Shown: one piece after another, positions 12,601-24,441 of the stretch
How the letters are laid out: each line of letters starts with the position of its first letter
Position numbering within the stretch: the first letter of the stretch is position 1
Assembly: GCA_948146395.1 (NCBI GenBank)
Contig: OX411548.1
Span: 36,836,912 to 36,900,911, forward strand
Length of the DNA: 64,000 nt
From: Fragum whitleyi
Lineage: Eukaryota; Mollusca; Bivalvia; Cardiida; Cardiidae
Direction: 5' to 3'
Made by a program: the position numbers and the translations under genes
The notes under the pieces: generated by a model
What the model was told of the DNA's origin: nothing
The model's input: the letters and a program-made list of their open reading frames with translations, nothing else
Databases searched by the model: none

Positions 12601-13351
12601 AGTTGATTAACAAAGACTATCAGACCTTCAACCAACTGTAAAACTTCCTGTGCGATAATTACATTATGACATTAAACATCTGTGGATTTAATAATTATGT
12701 TTACTTCTTTATTAGTCTACATATTTGAATGCAAATAATATAGCAATTAAAAACATATAAAACATAATTGCTCTTAACTAGGAGAAATATGCTATGTCAT
12801 CTTAAGACATCTGTACTCTATTATATACCATTACTTATCTTTTGTGCCGTATTATACCTTTTAAAAATCATGAATTGAATTGAATTTCTGCCTGAAACTT
12901 GGATTTAGTCTTACAATTCTTTAGATTTCACAAAATTATTCAGCTTCCCTATTAATCATGATATTAAACATTTTCATTTTTGCATTAATGAGTTGTCGAC
13001 TATCATATGTGTAGGCTGAAAAAAGCAGCACCATGAATTATTATATTTTGTCCATTCCAACTCATTCCTACAATTATATATGATGCCCCTAAGGAAAATA
13101 GGTTCCAAAAATAATGTGAGAAAAGAAAAAAAATGCTTGTTTCAAGCAATATTCTATTTTCCACAATTTTTGCTTCCTCAAAAGACAAACACATTTTAAA
13201 AAAATATTAACTTGAAATTATCTTCTGCAACCTATTTTAAATTGGTCCCGTCTAAAATTGGCTCAATCGATCTAGGGAAATGGACCATTAATATATATGT
13301 TTGAAAGTCAGTAAAACATTTTTAAAATTTGAAATATTTTGTCTTTTCCAG
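12601..13351. other. Upstream tract ending in splice acceptor
   Basis: AT-rich. At 13055-13195 there are 'gaaaaaaaatgcttgtttcaagcaatattct' remnants resembling the PB-family hairpin. It ends with the pyrimidine-rich acceptor 'ttttgtcttttccag' (AG 13350-13351) of the first recognised exon. Confidence 0.45.
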
Positions 13352-13615
13352 AACCCATGGAATATGCGTACAGTATAACGGTACCCAGTGTTCATCTGTA
13401 ATAGGAACCAGTCTAGTATTTTTGAATCTCTCACAAGCCAATCATCTGAATGACCAAGAAAGGATGGCGACAGAACTTTTAAACGCCGTACACAGCGTTG
13501 GAACAACACAAAACATACAAGAAAGATGTGACCAACACGCAAAGAAGTTTGTCTGCAATTACTTCTTCCCACCATGCAGAAAAGTTATGGATCCAGTACC
13601 AACGAGATTGTGCAG
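13352..13615 (+). CDS. MUSK: MuSK-like RTK, exon: first half of Frizzled-type CRD
   Basis: Acceptor 'tttgtcttttccag' and donor 'tgcag|gttagt'. The exon enters at the last base of a codon and leaves after two bases (phase 2 to 2). The reading frame begins THGICVQYNGTQC and carries six of the ten CRD cysteines, in GIC, TQC, ERC, FVC, PPC and RLC. The layout matches the ROR/MuSK Frizzled-like domain (GxCxxYxGxxC..., CxxFxxxxxCxxxFPxC, RxLCR). NGT and NLS are possible glycosylation sites. The domain sits outside the cell and in relatives binds Wnts. A decayed second copy of this exon lies at 13860-14004. No Ig-domain exon was recognised upstream. Confidence 0.88.
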
Positions 13616-13790
13616 GTTAGTGATACATGTACTTAGTACTTGTCATATTGGATATATCATTGTCACAATGTCTGAACTTTGTATGTTGCCTCTTTGGCAG
13701 GAGGAATAGACAAAGATCAGCCTGCACATATGTGCAGTCTGGTCTTTGTTTATACCACCTGATTTTCTTTTTAAATAAATTCGATTGATT
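13616..13790 (+). repeat. Partial TTAA-type MITE just after the exon
   Basis: Resembles the left part of 34993-35232: 'cttgtcatattgg', 'ctttggcaggaggaatagac', then the hairpin core 'gatcagcctgcacatatgtg' and 'tataccacctgatttt'. The right end is missing or unrecognisable. The insertion lies between the exon and its decayed duplicate. Confidence 0.5.
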
Positions 13791-13859
13791 CTATATCATA
13801 GTCGACCGTAGTCAGTACCATAGTAGATATGCTGTATGTAACGGACTCCCGTCAAATAG

Positions 13860-14004
13860 GGCAGAACTTCTAAATGCTTGAACACAGCGTTGATACAACT
13901 CAAAACATACAAGAAAGATATGACCAACACGCAAAAATGTTTGTCTTCAATTTCTTCTTACCATACAGAAAGGTTATGGATCCAGAGCCAACAAGATTGT
14001 GCAG
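13860..14004 (+). pseudogene. Decayed tandem duplicate of the first CRD exon
   Basis: Nucleotides 13860-14004 align along their length with the 3' half of exon 13352-13615, up to and including the donor (tgcag|gtttgt). An extra base near 13878 shifts the frame and creates an in-frame TGA. Three structural cysteines are replaced in the conserved frame: ERC to ERY, FVC to FVF and PPC to PYR-type. The 5' half and the acceptor are missing. It is a pseudo-exon, not a usable alternative exon. The copies lie 245 bp apart (end of one to start of the other). Confidence 0.85.
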
Positions 14005-14710
14005 GTTTGTTATAATTCTACAGAATTGATTTTGGTTGAGCCGGCCTGGGGTGGTGAGCAAGACATAATAATGTTTCAGTGGTTAATGGTGTCTGTGAAT
14101 CAAGTCCTGTATGTTTGTTTATCCATCCATCCCAAATTTGTCTGGACTATTACTCCTATCTTAATCGATGAATTTCAAAATAGCTTGGCACAATTATTCT
14201 TCATTATGAGTATATGTGACATTGAAAGGATTTTAGGATAGCTCCAGGGTCACGTTCATAGCTCAAGGACAAATATTAAAGTTGAGCTTGTCTAGAGCAT
14301 TTCTCCTTCAATCATGGATGGATTTCAAAATAGCTTTGCACAGTCAATGGTAGGCATTAGTAGGTCAACTCAAAGGTCAATGTTAAAGCTCAAGGTCAAA
14401 TGTTGAAATAAAGCTTATCCAGCAAAGCTCCTACATTTATGGATGGATTCAACATATATTTGGTTCAATAGTTTCACCATCATTAGTGCATGTGCCTTTT
14501 GAAATTGTTTTTCAAGTAGCCTCAAGTTCAAGTAAGAGCTCAGGATCAAGTATGAAAATTAAGCTTAATGGGACCATAGCTTCTACAATTTGGTAAACAT
14601 AGTCTCTTTAATAACAAGTTGTGCTAGATTTATGGGAAATATATTGTCAGATTCCTCAAAGGTCAAGATCAAAAAGTAAAATTAAATTATCAGCAGCATA
14701 TCATCCTTAT
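14005..14710 (+). repeat. Degenerate tandem-core repeat
   Basis: Contains a 'gtttatccatccatcccaaat' lead-in, then units with 'atggatggatttcaaaatagctt', 'caaggtcaaatgttgaaataaagctt' and similar, period about 130-150 bases. The same style of unit is at 53700-53890. Boundaries approximate. Confidence 0.45.
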
Positions 14711-14880
14711 TTAAGGTAGAGGACCCGTAATGGTTCTGCAATGTTTCGGAAGCAATGGACTTTAAGTAATGAACTTTATCAGTGTTAGCCGAGGTTTCCT
14801 AATGATTTTCATTAGGAAACCTCGGTCATCATTGTGAAAGTTGATGAGTTCCAAAATTCCAGCTATATGCTAAAGGATAC
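14711..14880. mobile_element. PAL-A palindrome (copy 3)
   Basis: Starts TTAAGGTAGAGGACCCGTAA. The central 'ccgaggtttcctaatg' / 'cattaggaaacctcgg' pair is intact, while the right arm is eroded past 'gagttccaaaattcc'. Confidence 0.65.
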
Positions 14881-15039
14881 AACATACCATAATTTTATCA
14901 TCTGTTTTCAAAAAATTAAGATAATAAGTTTTAAAACATAATTTGATATGCCATAGTGTACTTTCATTGAGTTTAGTTTTGATTTTTAAGAAACCAATTG
15001 TAGTAACAATCATTAGTTGTTTGTGCTCTTTTGACTAAA

Positions 15040-15264
15040 CCCTTTGCTGTTCAATCCCTGCTTTTTACGTGCCTGGGATTTTATGATTGAGAAAGCATTG
15101 TGAAAAAAAAGAAGAAATTGCTTCTAACAAGCAATTTCTTCTTTTTGCACACTATTTTCTACCCTACTGAATGGTTATTTTTCAAATTAAATCCTGACTT
15201 TAAATTTTCATCTGCAAAAGCTTTGAATTTGGACAGGTCCAAAATTTTGTAAAATAGGAAAGGG
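15040..15264 (+). mobile_element. piggyBac-type MITE, family PB
   Basis: CCCTTTGCTG at the left and AGGAAAGGG then TTAA (15265-15268) at the right; left flank TAAA. Internal inverted pair 'agaagaaattgct' / 'agcaatttcttctttt'. Opposite orientation to the copy at 9082. Confidence 0.7.
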
Positions 15265-15762
15265 TTAAGACTGATAGCTGATTGTGGTTTGATACTGAGA
15301 GCCCTACACCAGTGCTCAGTTATCAATAGTCAATGCAGAATTGTTAAAGCTTGCTTTGGCAATCAGTGAAGGATTTTTGAGGACTTGGTGTTACCATTTC
15401 TTCTATTTGGTTGAGAAAAAATCTGAAAGGTTATAAGCTATAAAACACTTGATGATTACATAACCTGATATAACATGGATCACTTCCTTTCAATGTTTAA
15501 TTCAAAACACATGTCTTGCTTCTTGAATTACTTGGTGTTCATGGCTAGATTTTCTTGTAGTTGAAAAGTTAGGATGTTTGAAAATAAAAGTCTTGCCTGC
15601 AATAACAAAAAGCATCAACTGAGATTTAGACTAAGTCATAATTAATTAAGTTTGGCCCTTTTTCAGATTCCTTGAAAAGTTGTAAGTACTATATACTAGA
15701 ACTAATGTTTGAAGGGCTTGGTGGAGGTGAGGGATTTATAGCACGTACTTTTACCATGGTGA
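15265..15762. other. Unique tract between elements
   Basis: No supported gene. The 15672-15938 open frame runs into SINE sequence and is rejected. Confidence 0.35.
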
Positions 15763-15983
15763 TTGTCCGTGGTGTCTGTGGTCTAGGGGTAGAGCGTCGG
15801 CCTCTTTATCCAAAGGTCCTAAGTTTGATTCCCGAGAGTGACTATGGATCTTGGTTCCTTCATTGGTCCACCCATTCGGCCCAAGTACTGGTGAATTTTC
15901 CAGGAAGCAGAATCAAGAGGGATTATTATAAGTTGTAAGACCTTGTTTCCCAATCAATTTAAAATAAGTTAGGTTTAAACAAA
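15763..15983 (+). mobile_element. SINE family 2, tRNA-headed, with near-perfect target duplication
   Basis: The head has 'tggtctaggggtagagcgtc' (A-box-like) and 'agtttgattcccgagag' (B-box-like), then 'ttcattggtccacccattc', 'gcaagtactggtgaattttc'-like sequence and the tail 'cttgtttcccaatcaattt'. Flanks TTACCATGGTGA (15751-15762) and TTACAATGGTGA (15984-15995) are a 12-bp target duplication with one mismatch. Copies at 35436 and 57370. Confidence 0.75.
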
Positions 15984-16017
15984 TTACAATGGTGAAAGTC
16001 CATTGTGGATGTCTAAA

Positions 16018-16298
16018 GCCACGGTCATAGCGCAGTTAGTAGCACATCAGATTGTCAATCTAGAGGTCCTGGGTTCGATCCCCCACGAGGCACTCATCCT
16101 TGCCGACTATTTGTGTACCACCAATGGGTTGATAATTGTAGACCTATGTGGGATAGCAGCTTTAGGCTAGGAAAGGATGTGATGGTAGTACTGGTGTGAG
16201 AAATACCTGGAATCCATTGTTAGGTGCTCAAGCTGTCGCGATATGACTGAAATAATGTTAAAAGCAGCATAAAACCCCATTCAAGCGAACAAACAAAA
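16018..16298 (+). mobile_element. SINE family 1, full-length, with target duplication
   Basis: tRNA-like head 'gccacggtcatagcgcagt' with anticodon-loop-like 'attgtcaatc' and B box GGGTTCGATCC, followed by the family body and the tail 'aaaaccccattcaagcgaac'. Flanked by GGATGTCTAAA (16007-16017) and GGATATCTAAA (16299-16309). It inserted right beside the family-2 SINE. Confidence 0.8.
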
Positions 16299-16324
16299 GG
16301 ATATCTAAACTACAAGTTTACACC

Positions 16325-16487
16325 TTAAGGCAGTGGACTGGTAAAAGTTCTGCTACGTTTGGGAAGCCATGAACTTTAAAGTGTTGACCAAGGTTTCCTA
16401 ATGGTTTCATTAGGAAACTTTGGTTAACATTGTGAAAGATCATGAGCTTCGAAATGCTGCAAAACTATTACAGGTCCACTACCTTAA
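16325..16487. mobile_element. PAL-A palindrome (copy 4)
   Basis: TTAAGGCAGTGGAC to GTCCACTACCTTAA, with the central 'ccaaggtttcctaatgg' / 'cattaggaaactttgg' pair. Both TTAA flanks are intact. Confidence 0.75.
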
Positions 16488-16989
16488 ATTCACCTACTGA
16501 ATAAAGACTTGGTTTTGGAAAAATTGCCATATTTTTTTATATTTCTACAATTTTAACTCAAGTTTTCCTTTCAACAATAAATTAGAAAAAAGATGATACT
16601 GTGGGCTATTATCAAACTGCATGTCTGTGCAGGCTAAACTTTGTCTATGATATCAGCAAAAGCTTTGTGTATTGAAGGAATATATGATGTCAGTGGCAGA
16701 TACAAAGTGGGGGGGGGGTGTCAGACAAAACCCTCTGAACCTAAGTTTATCATTTTCATTGGGTAATTCAATCAAAATTTGGTAATAATAGAAAATAACA
16801 CCCCAACCAATTTGTATGTTCGAAGCACTTTTACAGAAGTCCTTGATCTGCCACAGTATGCATGAGAAGCAATAAAAGTTAAGTTTACCTTATGACCAAG
16901 TTAAGTTAAGTTTACCATGTGACCAACTAACCATTCCATAAAATATATCAGGGCCTTTTCAAATGTAGACTGTATATGTTCTGATTTAA

Positions 16990-17226
16990 TTGGTGATAGC
17001 TTCACTACTAATAAATATCTATAATGTCTTTGGGAAGCTACTATTAGAGGCAGATAAAATATCTAAATCTTGGTATGTTGGCATTTTTATGGGGGATAAT
17101 AAAATGATGGAACTCAACCGAGAAATTGTTTATGGCCTACAGCACATGGCCAAAACAGACCATTCTCTGGAGAGAGAGTTTCTGAAAGAAATGTTGGACA
17201 AGCAATCATCACTTTTTCTCTGGTGA
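16990..17226 (+). other. Short coding-like ORF of unknown identity
   Basis: A 78-codon frame whose second half (about 17050-17220) has protein-like composition: charged, helical-looking sequence such as NREIVYGLQHMAKTDHSLER, ending LFLW and stop. No domain recognised and no repeat copy elsewhere in the window. It lies in the large intron. It may be a processed remnant or chance. Confidence 0.2.
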
Positions 17227-17617
17227 CAGTTTCCATATTTTGTTACGTTATAGCAATATAAAACTTACAGCTGTTGAATTCAAAATTTTCATATTTATTC
17301 CTTCTTTTATTAATAAGCGTTCTATGTCTGTAATATTTTTCTCAACAAAGATAAAAAAAATGCAGCACTAATGCATGATAGATATTGTATTGTTACATGT
17401 TTATAAGACTATTTTTGTAACATCATCAGATTTGAATACTCTCTTTATTAGTCCCCCACCGGTTACCGGTTGGGGGACTATAGGTTTGCTCGATTCCGTC
17501 TGTCTGTCTGTCCGTCTGTCCGTCCGTCCATCTGTCCGTCCGTCCGTCACGCTTTTGTCCGGGCTATATCTTCTAAACCATATGTGCTAGCAACTTCAAA
17601 CTAGGTACACTTATTAG

Positions 17618-17773
17618 GCTATGGGCCAGTAGGGTGATTCCTCCCCCCTCAGGGGGAATTTTCGGGACTATGATTTTTAGAAAGCCCAATGTCTACCAAG
17701 TATATTCTGAAAGTCTGCAACTTGGCGGTTGGGGCTTTTGGGAATTATTGAGGTCAAAGGTCACCCAGTGCAC
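17618..17773 (+). repeat. Left arm of ~150-bp inverted repeat
   Basis: Contains 'cagggggaattttcgggact', 'gaaagcccaatgtct', 'ctgaaagtctgcaacttgg' and 'attgaggtcaaaggtca'. The reverse complement of all these blocks, in order, is at 22465-22636. Confidence 0.8.
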
Positions 17774-20700
17774 ACTAATTTAAATCTTAACCTTTAGTCA
17801 GAAATTTATATTTATTTTGTTGATTTGATAATTTCTTTGGACCTTTTTCAACATAATTCAATACCCAAAACATTATTTCAAAGATTAAACACATTTGTTT
17901 GATTTTCAGAGAGGCTTTGGGCAAATCAAAGCACTGAAAGTACCGAAAATCAACAATTTTCTTTGCTAATAAAGATTTTATCAAGATTTAAAAAGATTTT
18001 TTCTGTCTTTAACAATATTTTCTTTTATTCTAAGCATGCTAGAGGATACCTTGAAGCCTACAAGCAAAGTTTATTAGCCATTTCCTTCTTGAATTTTGTT
18101 CAAAAACTGATTAAAGCCATGGCATGATCAAGTCAAAGCTATAACTATACTATTATTCATATTTCACCATTTGTCAATATATGTTTTTATTTGATTTTAA
18201 TTATATTTTAAATTACATCATTCTTAAAGGTAAATTAAAAAGAAAAGTTTCAGGGCATTTGAGCACATATCAGGTTTATTCTTAGCAAATCAAAGCACTG
18301 AAAGTCCTGAAAACCGACATTTTTAGCTTATATAGATTTTACATGATTTAAATGGTTTTTCTGCTTCCTTTTCCAATAATTATATTAGTCTAGACATGCT
18401 GGAGGATACCTTTAAGCATATGAACAAAGTTTTTTAACATTGCTTGCTTAAATGTGCCCAATATGTGATTACTATAATGGCCTGAGTATGCCAGTGTCAT
18501 AACTATACTAATATATATTAGTAAAACGTATTGTCATTAGATGCTTATAATTTGGAATGATCATATTCAGCATGTAATCATTCAATAAAATACACAGTTA
18601 CAAAAAAGGTTCAAGCCAACTGTAAACATATTGGTTAATTTTAGCTAATTAAAGCACTGAAAGTACCAAAATATGACTTTTTTATTATAAAGGTTTTAAC
18701 ACAATATAAACAGTAATTTATTTCCCAATCCATTCAAATTTACTTATAATTGTTATACAATTGAATTATTTGAAACTATCATATGTGCAATTTTTAGTTT
18801 TGCCTACCTTAGCTTTTCTCCATAATTGATAAAAACAATCTGGTAAAGGGGAGCTATTGTGACAAATTCACTCCATTTGTTCAGTAATGTCTCACTCTTT
18901 TGCCAGCAATATTTGTTTTTTGTTTTGTACAATATTCTGAACGTCATGATTCAATTCAATGAACAGGTGATTCAAATTCATAAAAGTTTCAAGACGTGTT
19001 TGAAGAGAACAGGCTTATTTGTTGAAATTCAAAGCACTGAAAGTACCGAAATATGATTTGCACATTATAATCTTGAATTTCTTTTTCAATTTACTTTTAT
19101 TTCCTTATATAAATAACCCTAATTGCATATCTCATCCCTTTGTCAGTAATGTAAGTATTACGAAGAGATTTTTGGGTATCCGTAATGTAAGGATTTCGGT
19201 AGTTGTTGTTGTAGTTCATGATGCTATTTGGTAAGGTAGAAAGGCTCAAGTTGGTAGGGTAATGTCAAGAGGAAAACGATGTCAATTTTGTGAATTTTAA
19301 TAAAACATATGATATAGTATTGAGTCACATAGATATACAAGTTCTAAAACGTTCTAAAGAGTCACAAAGACAGATTTGAATTATCTCAATTTCAGAAGCA
19401 CAAAGTCCAAATTTCACAAAGAAGAGTAGAAATGTATTTAGCACACAGTCTTTAACATAGAGTTATAAAGTTCTAGATTTAGTGATCTACGTTGTCTGAC
19501 ACAAAGTCATTCCACACAGTTGGTGTTCTTGTGTTCTTGAGTTCTTGTGCGCCTATTTATATGTTCTTACAAGGAAATGAGTGCAAAAGACTAAGCCTTA
19601 ATAAAAACATGTCACAGGTAATATAGATTGTTTGACTGCCAAACCATCAGGATTATAACACATGCTAAGTACGTGTTTTACCACAGCTGATTGCCATAAT
19701 CCGTTGGTTTGTTTGCCAAACACCTAACATGCACAAAACACAAAAGAAGGATTTAACACTTTTCTTAATACAGATTAATTCTGCTTCTCAAGAAATGAAA
19801 TACATTTTTGAAAATCAACAAAATATTCAACCCTTAACTAGTGGCACAATATAAGTTCTGTGGTTTGTTCAATATTCTGAACATCATGATTAAATCTAGT
19901 TAAAAAGTTATTCAGATTTGAACTGATTTGTGTATATTTGTTTGATCCATTTTGTACAAAGCAATGTACCGAAAGCTTTGAAATCTGGCAAAAAAGTCTT
20001 CTACCAAGGATTTTTTTCCACTATGAAAATATCCTACTTAAATTAGTGAAACAGATCAAAGAGGATTGACATAATACAATTAGCATTTTATGACTGGTTT
20101 TCATACACAAAATGGGCATCATATCTCTTTGTTTCCATAAAACTTCATGTTTTGTCTTAAGCCTGCAACATTGTAAAAATTGCATTAGAATTAATATTGA
20201 AATTTAAGTTAAATCAATATTTAAGTCATGAGCATTAACATTTTGATGGAAAAGGACAGGGGATTTGAAAATGAAAAAAAAACAAAACTTGTGTGAGAAC
20301 AATGAGTCAAGCAGGTAAAAAAACAAGAATTCTATTTTAACAAGCATTTCGTTTCATCAGTTTCAAAATATCAACAGTATTGCAACATAACCTTAGAGAA
20401 TTTCATCAAAATTTAAGTGATTACTAATTTGCACTCAGTATGATCTATATTTATATATACATTAATGATATTATCAAAATTGGTAAGAAGCAGAAAACAA
20501 ACACTTATGTTTAATTCAAGTCATGGTGGACATCCTGGACGAGAGCTTTATCATATTTTAATAGACCTTTTTACAGTATTTTGCATTCAAAATCTGGCAA
20601 GAAGAGAGTGTGGGGAGGCCACAAAAAATTATATTTGGAGTTTTAGATTTCACTATAGAATTTTTGAATGAACAAAAAGCCTAAAATATTTATCTCATTC

Positions 20701-22464
20701 GCACTTACCAAACTGAAAATGTTTATGCTCATCTTACAAGATAATTTATTTCAGAAATTAAATAAACATATCTTTGTTAGATTGAAGAGTAAAATGGGGT
20801 GATTAGTGTGCAATGTAAGCAAAAAAAATCTTTATGCTAACAGTGCTTATGTCCACACACAAAGCATATTAAAAGGATTGTAAACTAAAAAATCTTCAAA
20901 GAGCCATTGATAAAAAATGATTTCTGCACATACATTTTAAGAAAAACATGTGACTTTTTAAAAAAATTGTTTGTGAGCTCTTTAATAAGTATCAATAGTA
21001 TTAATTTATAGCTGATGTAGTCATCATTTTGATCAGCTTCTATATAAATGATAATTTTTCATGAAAAAGTTTCACAAAAGGATTCATATAAACTTAAATT
21101 TGAATACTGATATTCAGTCTAGCTATGCAATTTACTGGACCTACCAGGCCCCTTGCTTTTTATCTGCTGGAAAGGGTGGTCATCTTCCAAAAATATTGGC
21201 TATATGCCTTAAGACAAAGAAACAAAATATAAATTTTCTGATGAAATTTTTTACAAAAACAAATTTTGAGAAACAAAATAGCATTCAGTACATCAGAAAC
21301 AAGTTTGCAAAATCTAACAATGTGAATATCCATTGGAAACATAACTTTTCCATTAAGGTTTGAATATTGTAAATAATCAAGTCCACTTAATGGGCAAAGA
21401 GTTGGTTAGAAAGAATTCCATTTTACATTCAAGAAAGCCCATGGCCCCTTCTAGACTCACACAATTGTGATAACTGTTGTTAGACTAAAGAAAAATGGAA
21501 TTGACTCTTAAGAGATAAAAATTTGGTCTCTTTTTATCTTTGACATTCAGTGCTTTCAGTACTCTGATCTATGAAAAAGTAATAGTTATGTGCTTTAAAG
21601 CTCAAACCATTCAATATTTAAATGACAGTGAGTAACTGTTTTAATTTTTAGAAACTGTGATTAAGTGCTTATGCAAACAACAAAAAAAAAACGCAAAATC
21701 TAGCTTTTGTCCCATTTTATCTATACTTTCATTATACATACAAGTAAATCTATAATGCTTTTATATCTATACCAAAACTAAAATAAAGCACAAGTACAGT
21801 GGACACAATCTGACATCAACATGAACTTTTACAAGGAACACAAGATATAAAAGAATGCAAAAGGGATGTTCCACTTTTAAGAATGAAAAAGCGTATTCCC
21901 TATGTTTGAACATGTATATAAGCAAAGATATACAGTCATTTCAGTTCTTTGATTAAATCTATGAAGATGCAGTTTACCCTCAAAGCTGCCACAGTTGATA
22001 CTTTCAATAATTTTGAGTTGTTAAAGTTGCCTCAAAATGTATTTTATTCGTAGAAACTTAAAATAAACAAGATTTCCTTTCAATTTATCTACGTAAATAT
22101 ATAATATTCATTTAAATGCACTGGCTGACTTAAGCTTTAAAACCAACAAATACAATAGAAATCAAATGACAAATGATACAAATTACCTTCAGGCAAATTA
22201 TTGTTTAAGTTGATGGGATAATATAAGGAAAAAATCCTCCTTTGGTCTGAAATGGCCGATTGTCTTTGGTTTAATCTCTTATATATGAACCGATTTCAGT
22301 ACTTTCAGTACTTTGATTTCATTAAGATTATCATAAAATTACCCTAAAATGAAATTTCCCAGCAGAAAATTATTTAGTGATTCATCTAGAACCATTTCCT
22401 GCTCAATTTCATGAAAAGATAGTTGAATATACCATTTCAAATCCAGCTCATTTATTCTTTCATA
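17774..22464. repeat. Inverted array of ~360-bp repeats inside the foldback
   Basis: A motif 'aatcaaagcactgaaagtac' begins diverged units at about 17930, 18287, 18646 and 19028 (spacing 357, 359, 382). Units share further blocks, e.g. 'catgctagaggatacctt' (18037) and 'catgctggaggatacctt' (18397). In the right half the motif appears inverted near 21547, 21943 and 22303 (spacing about 396 and 360). 19855-19990 repeats part of 18925-19050. No coding frame of substance is present. Confidence 0.6.
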
Positions 22465-22636
22465 GAAAAAGTGCACCTGTTGACCTTTGACCTCAATAAC
22501 TCCTAAAAGCCCCAACAGCCAAGTTGCAGACTTTCAGGATATACTCTTTAGACATTGGGCTTTCAAAAAAACATAGTCCCGAAAATTCCCCCTGGGGGGG
22601 GGGAGGGGGGGTGTATACTGGCTCATAGTCTATATA
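22465..22636 (-). repeat. Right arm of ~150-bp inverted repeat
   Basis: Reverse complement of 17618-17773, with an expanded G-run (22592-22612). The arms are about 4.7 kb apart. Confidence 0.8.
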
Positions 22637-22639
22637 GAT

Positions 22640-24130
22640 CTCATTGAGGAGAAGTGTCATGTTCAAGAACCATTACTCTGCCATGCCCACTTTTTGAGTA
22701 ATTGCCCTTTGTTGTTTTTACCCTTACATTCTTGTCCCGAACATATCTCCTAAACTATGTGTGCTAGCAACTTCAAACTTTGTACACTTATAGATCTCAT
22801 TAAGAAGAAGTGTCATGTACAAGAACTGTTACTCTGCTATGTCCACTTTTTGAGTTATTGCCCTTTGTTGTTTTTAACCTTACATTCTTGTCCGGATCAT
22901 ATCTCCTAAACTATAAGTGCTAGCAACTTCAAGCTTGGTACACTTATAGATGTTATTGAGGACAAGTGTCATGTTCAAGAACTGTTATTCTGCCACGCCC
23001 ACTTTTTGAGTTATTGCACTTTGTTGTTTTTACCCTTAAATTTTTGTCCGGATCATATCTCCTAAACCATAAGTGAAAGCAACTTCAAACTTTGTACACT
23101 GATAGATCTTATCGAGGACAAGTGTCATGTACAAGAACTGTTACTCTGCTATGTCCACTTTTTGAGTTATTGCACTTTGTTGTTTTTACCCTTACATTTT
23201 TGTCCGGATCATATCTCCTAAACCATAAGTGCTAGCAACTTCAAACTTTGTACACTGATAGATCATATCAAGGACAAGTGTCACGTACAAGAACTGTTAC
23301 TCTGCTATGCCCACTTTTTGAGTTATTGCCCCTTGTTGTTTTAACCCTTACATTTTTGTCAGGATCATATCTCCTAAATCATAAGTGCTAGCAACTTCAA
23401 ACTTTGTACACTGATAGATCTTATCGAGGACAAGTGTCATGTACAAGAACTGTTACTCTGCTATGACCATTTTTTGAGTTATTGCCCTTTGTTGTTTTTA
23501 GTCTTACATTTTTGTCCCTTACTTATCTCCTAAACCATAAGCCATTAAGCCATTATTGCCCTTTGTTGTTTTTAGCCTTACATTCTTGTCCGGATCATAT
23601 GTCCTAAACTATAAGTGCTAGCAACTTCAAACTTTGTACACTTATAGATCTCATTGAGGACAAGTGTCATGTACAAGAACTGTTACTCTGTCACACCGAC
23701 TTATTGCCCTTTGTTGTTTTTACCTTTACATTTTTGTCCGGAACATATCTTCTAAATCATAAGTGCTAGAAACTTCAAACTTGCTACACTTATAGATATC
23801 ATTGAGGACAAGTGTTATGTACAAAAACTGTCACTCTGCCATGTCCACTTTTTGAGTTATTGCCCTTTGTTCTTTCTTTCCTTACATTTTTGTCCCTTAC
23901 TTATTTCCTAAACCATAAGCCCTAGCAACTTCAAACTTTGTACACTTGTAGATCTCATTGAGAAGAAATGTTATGCACAAGAACTGTAACTCTGCCACAT
24001 CCACTTTTTTAGTTATTGTCCGTTGTTGTTTTTTATCCTGACATTTTTGTCTGGACCATATCTCCTGAGCCATCAGTGCTAGCAACTTGAAACTTGGTAC
24101 ACTTATAGATCTCATTGAGGACAAGTGGCA
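22640..24130 (+). repeat. Tandem array of ~157-bp units
   Basis: About ten units, each with 'gtgctagcaacttcaaac', 'acacttatagatctcattg', 'gtcatgtacaagaactgtta', 'ttttgagttattgccctttg' and 'cttacatttttgtccggatc'. Anchors fall near 22759, 22917, 23075, 23229, 23386, 23617, 23770, 23927 and 24077, with one truncated unit near 23540. Confidence 0.85.
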
Positions 24131-24157
24131 TGTACAAGAATCATTCTTCTCCGCCCA

Positions 24158-24441
24158 GCCGCGGCAAAAGCGCAGTTGGTAGCGCGCCGGACTTCTAATC
24201 CAGGGGTCTATATTGGCACGGGTTCGATCCCCGGCCGCGGCACTTATCCTTTCCGACATTTGTCTTCCACCAATGGGCAGATAATCGTAAACCTATGTGG
24301 AATAGCAACTGGAGGCTAGGAAAGGGATGTGGTGGTAGTACTGGTGTGAGAAATACCAGGAATCCATCGTTAGGTGCTCCAGTCGTCGCGATATAACTGA
24401 GAGATTGTTGAAAGGGACGTAAAACCCCAATTCAAATTCAA
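24158..24441 (+). mobile_element. SINE family 1, full-length, perfect 15-bp target duplication
   Basis: tRNA-like head from 'gccgcggcaaaagcgcagtt' with anticodon-loop-like 'acttctaatc' (TCT) and B box GGGTTCGATCC, plus an extra 'tatattggcac' in the variable region. Complete body. The target duplication ATTCTTCTCCGCCCA (24143-24157 and 24442-24456) is perfect. It inserted into a unit of the tandem array, so it is younger than the array. Confidence 0.88.

Noticed and set aside
15672..15938. 88-codon ORF
   Set aside because: Its second half is SINE family 2 sequence.
16018..16092. Possible tRNA-Asp gene
   Set aside because: Same reason: head of a full-length SINE with target duplication.
22640..24130. 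CRISPR-like array
   Set aside because: Units of ~157 bp are directly adjacent with no unique spacers, in a eukaryotic genome.
24158..24230. Possible tRNA-Arg(TCT) gene
   Set aside because: It has A and B boxes but an 11-base insertion in the variable region and a SINE body with target duplications, so it is a SINE head.
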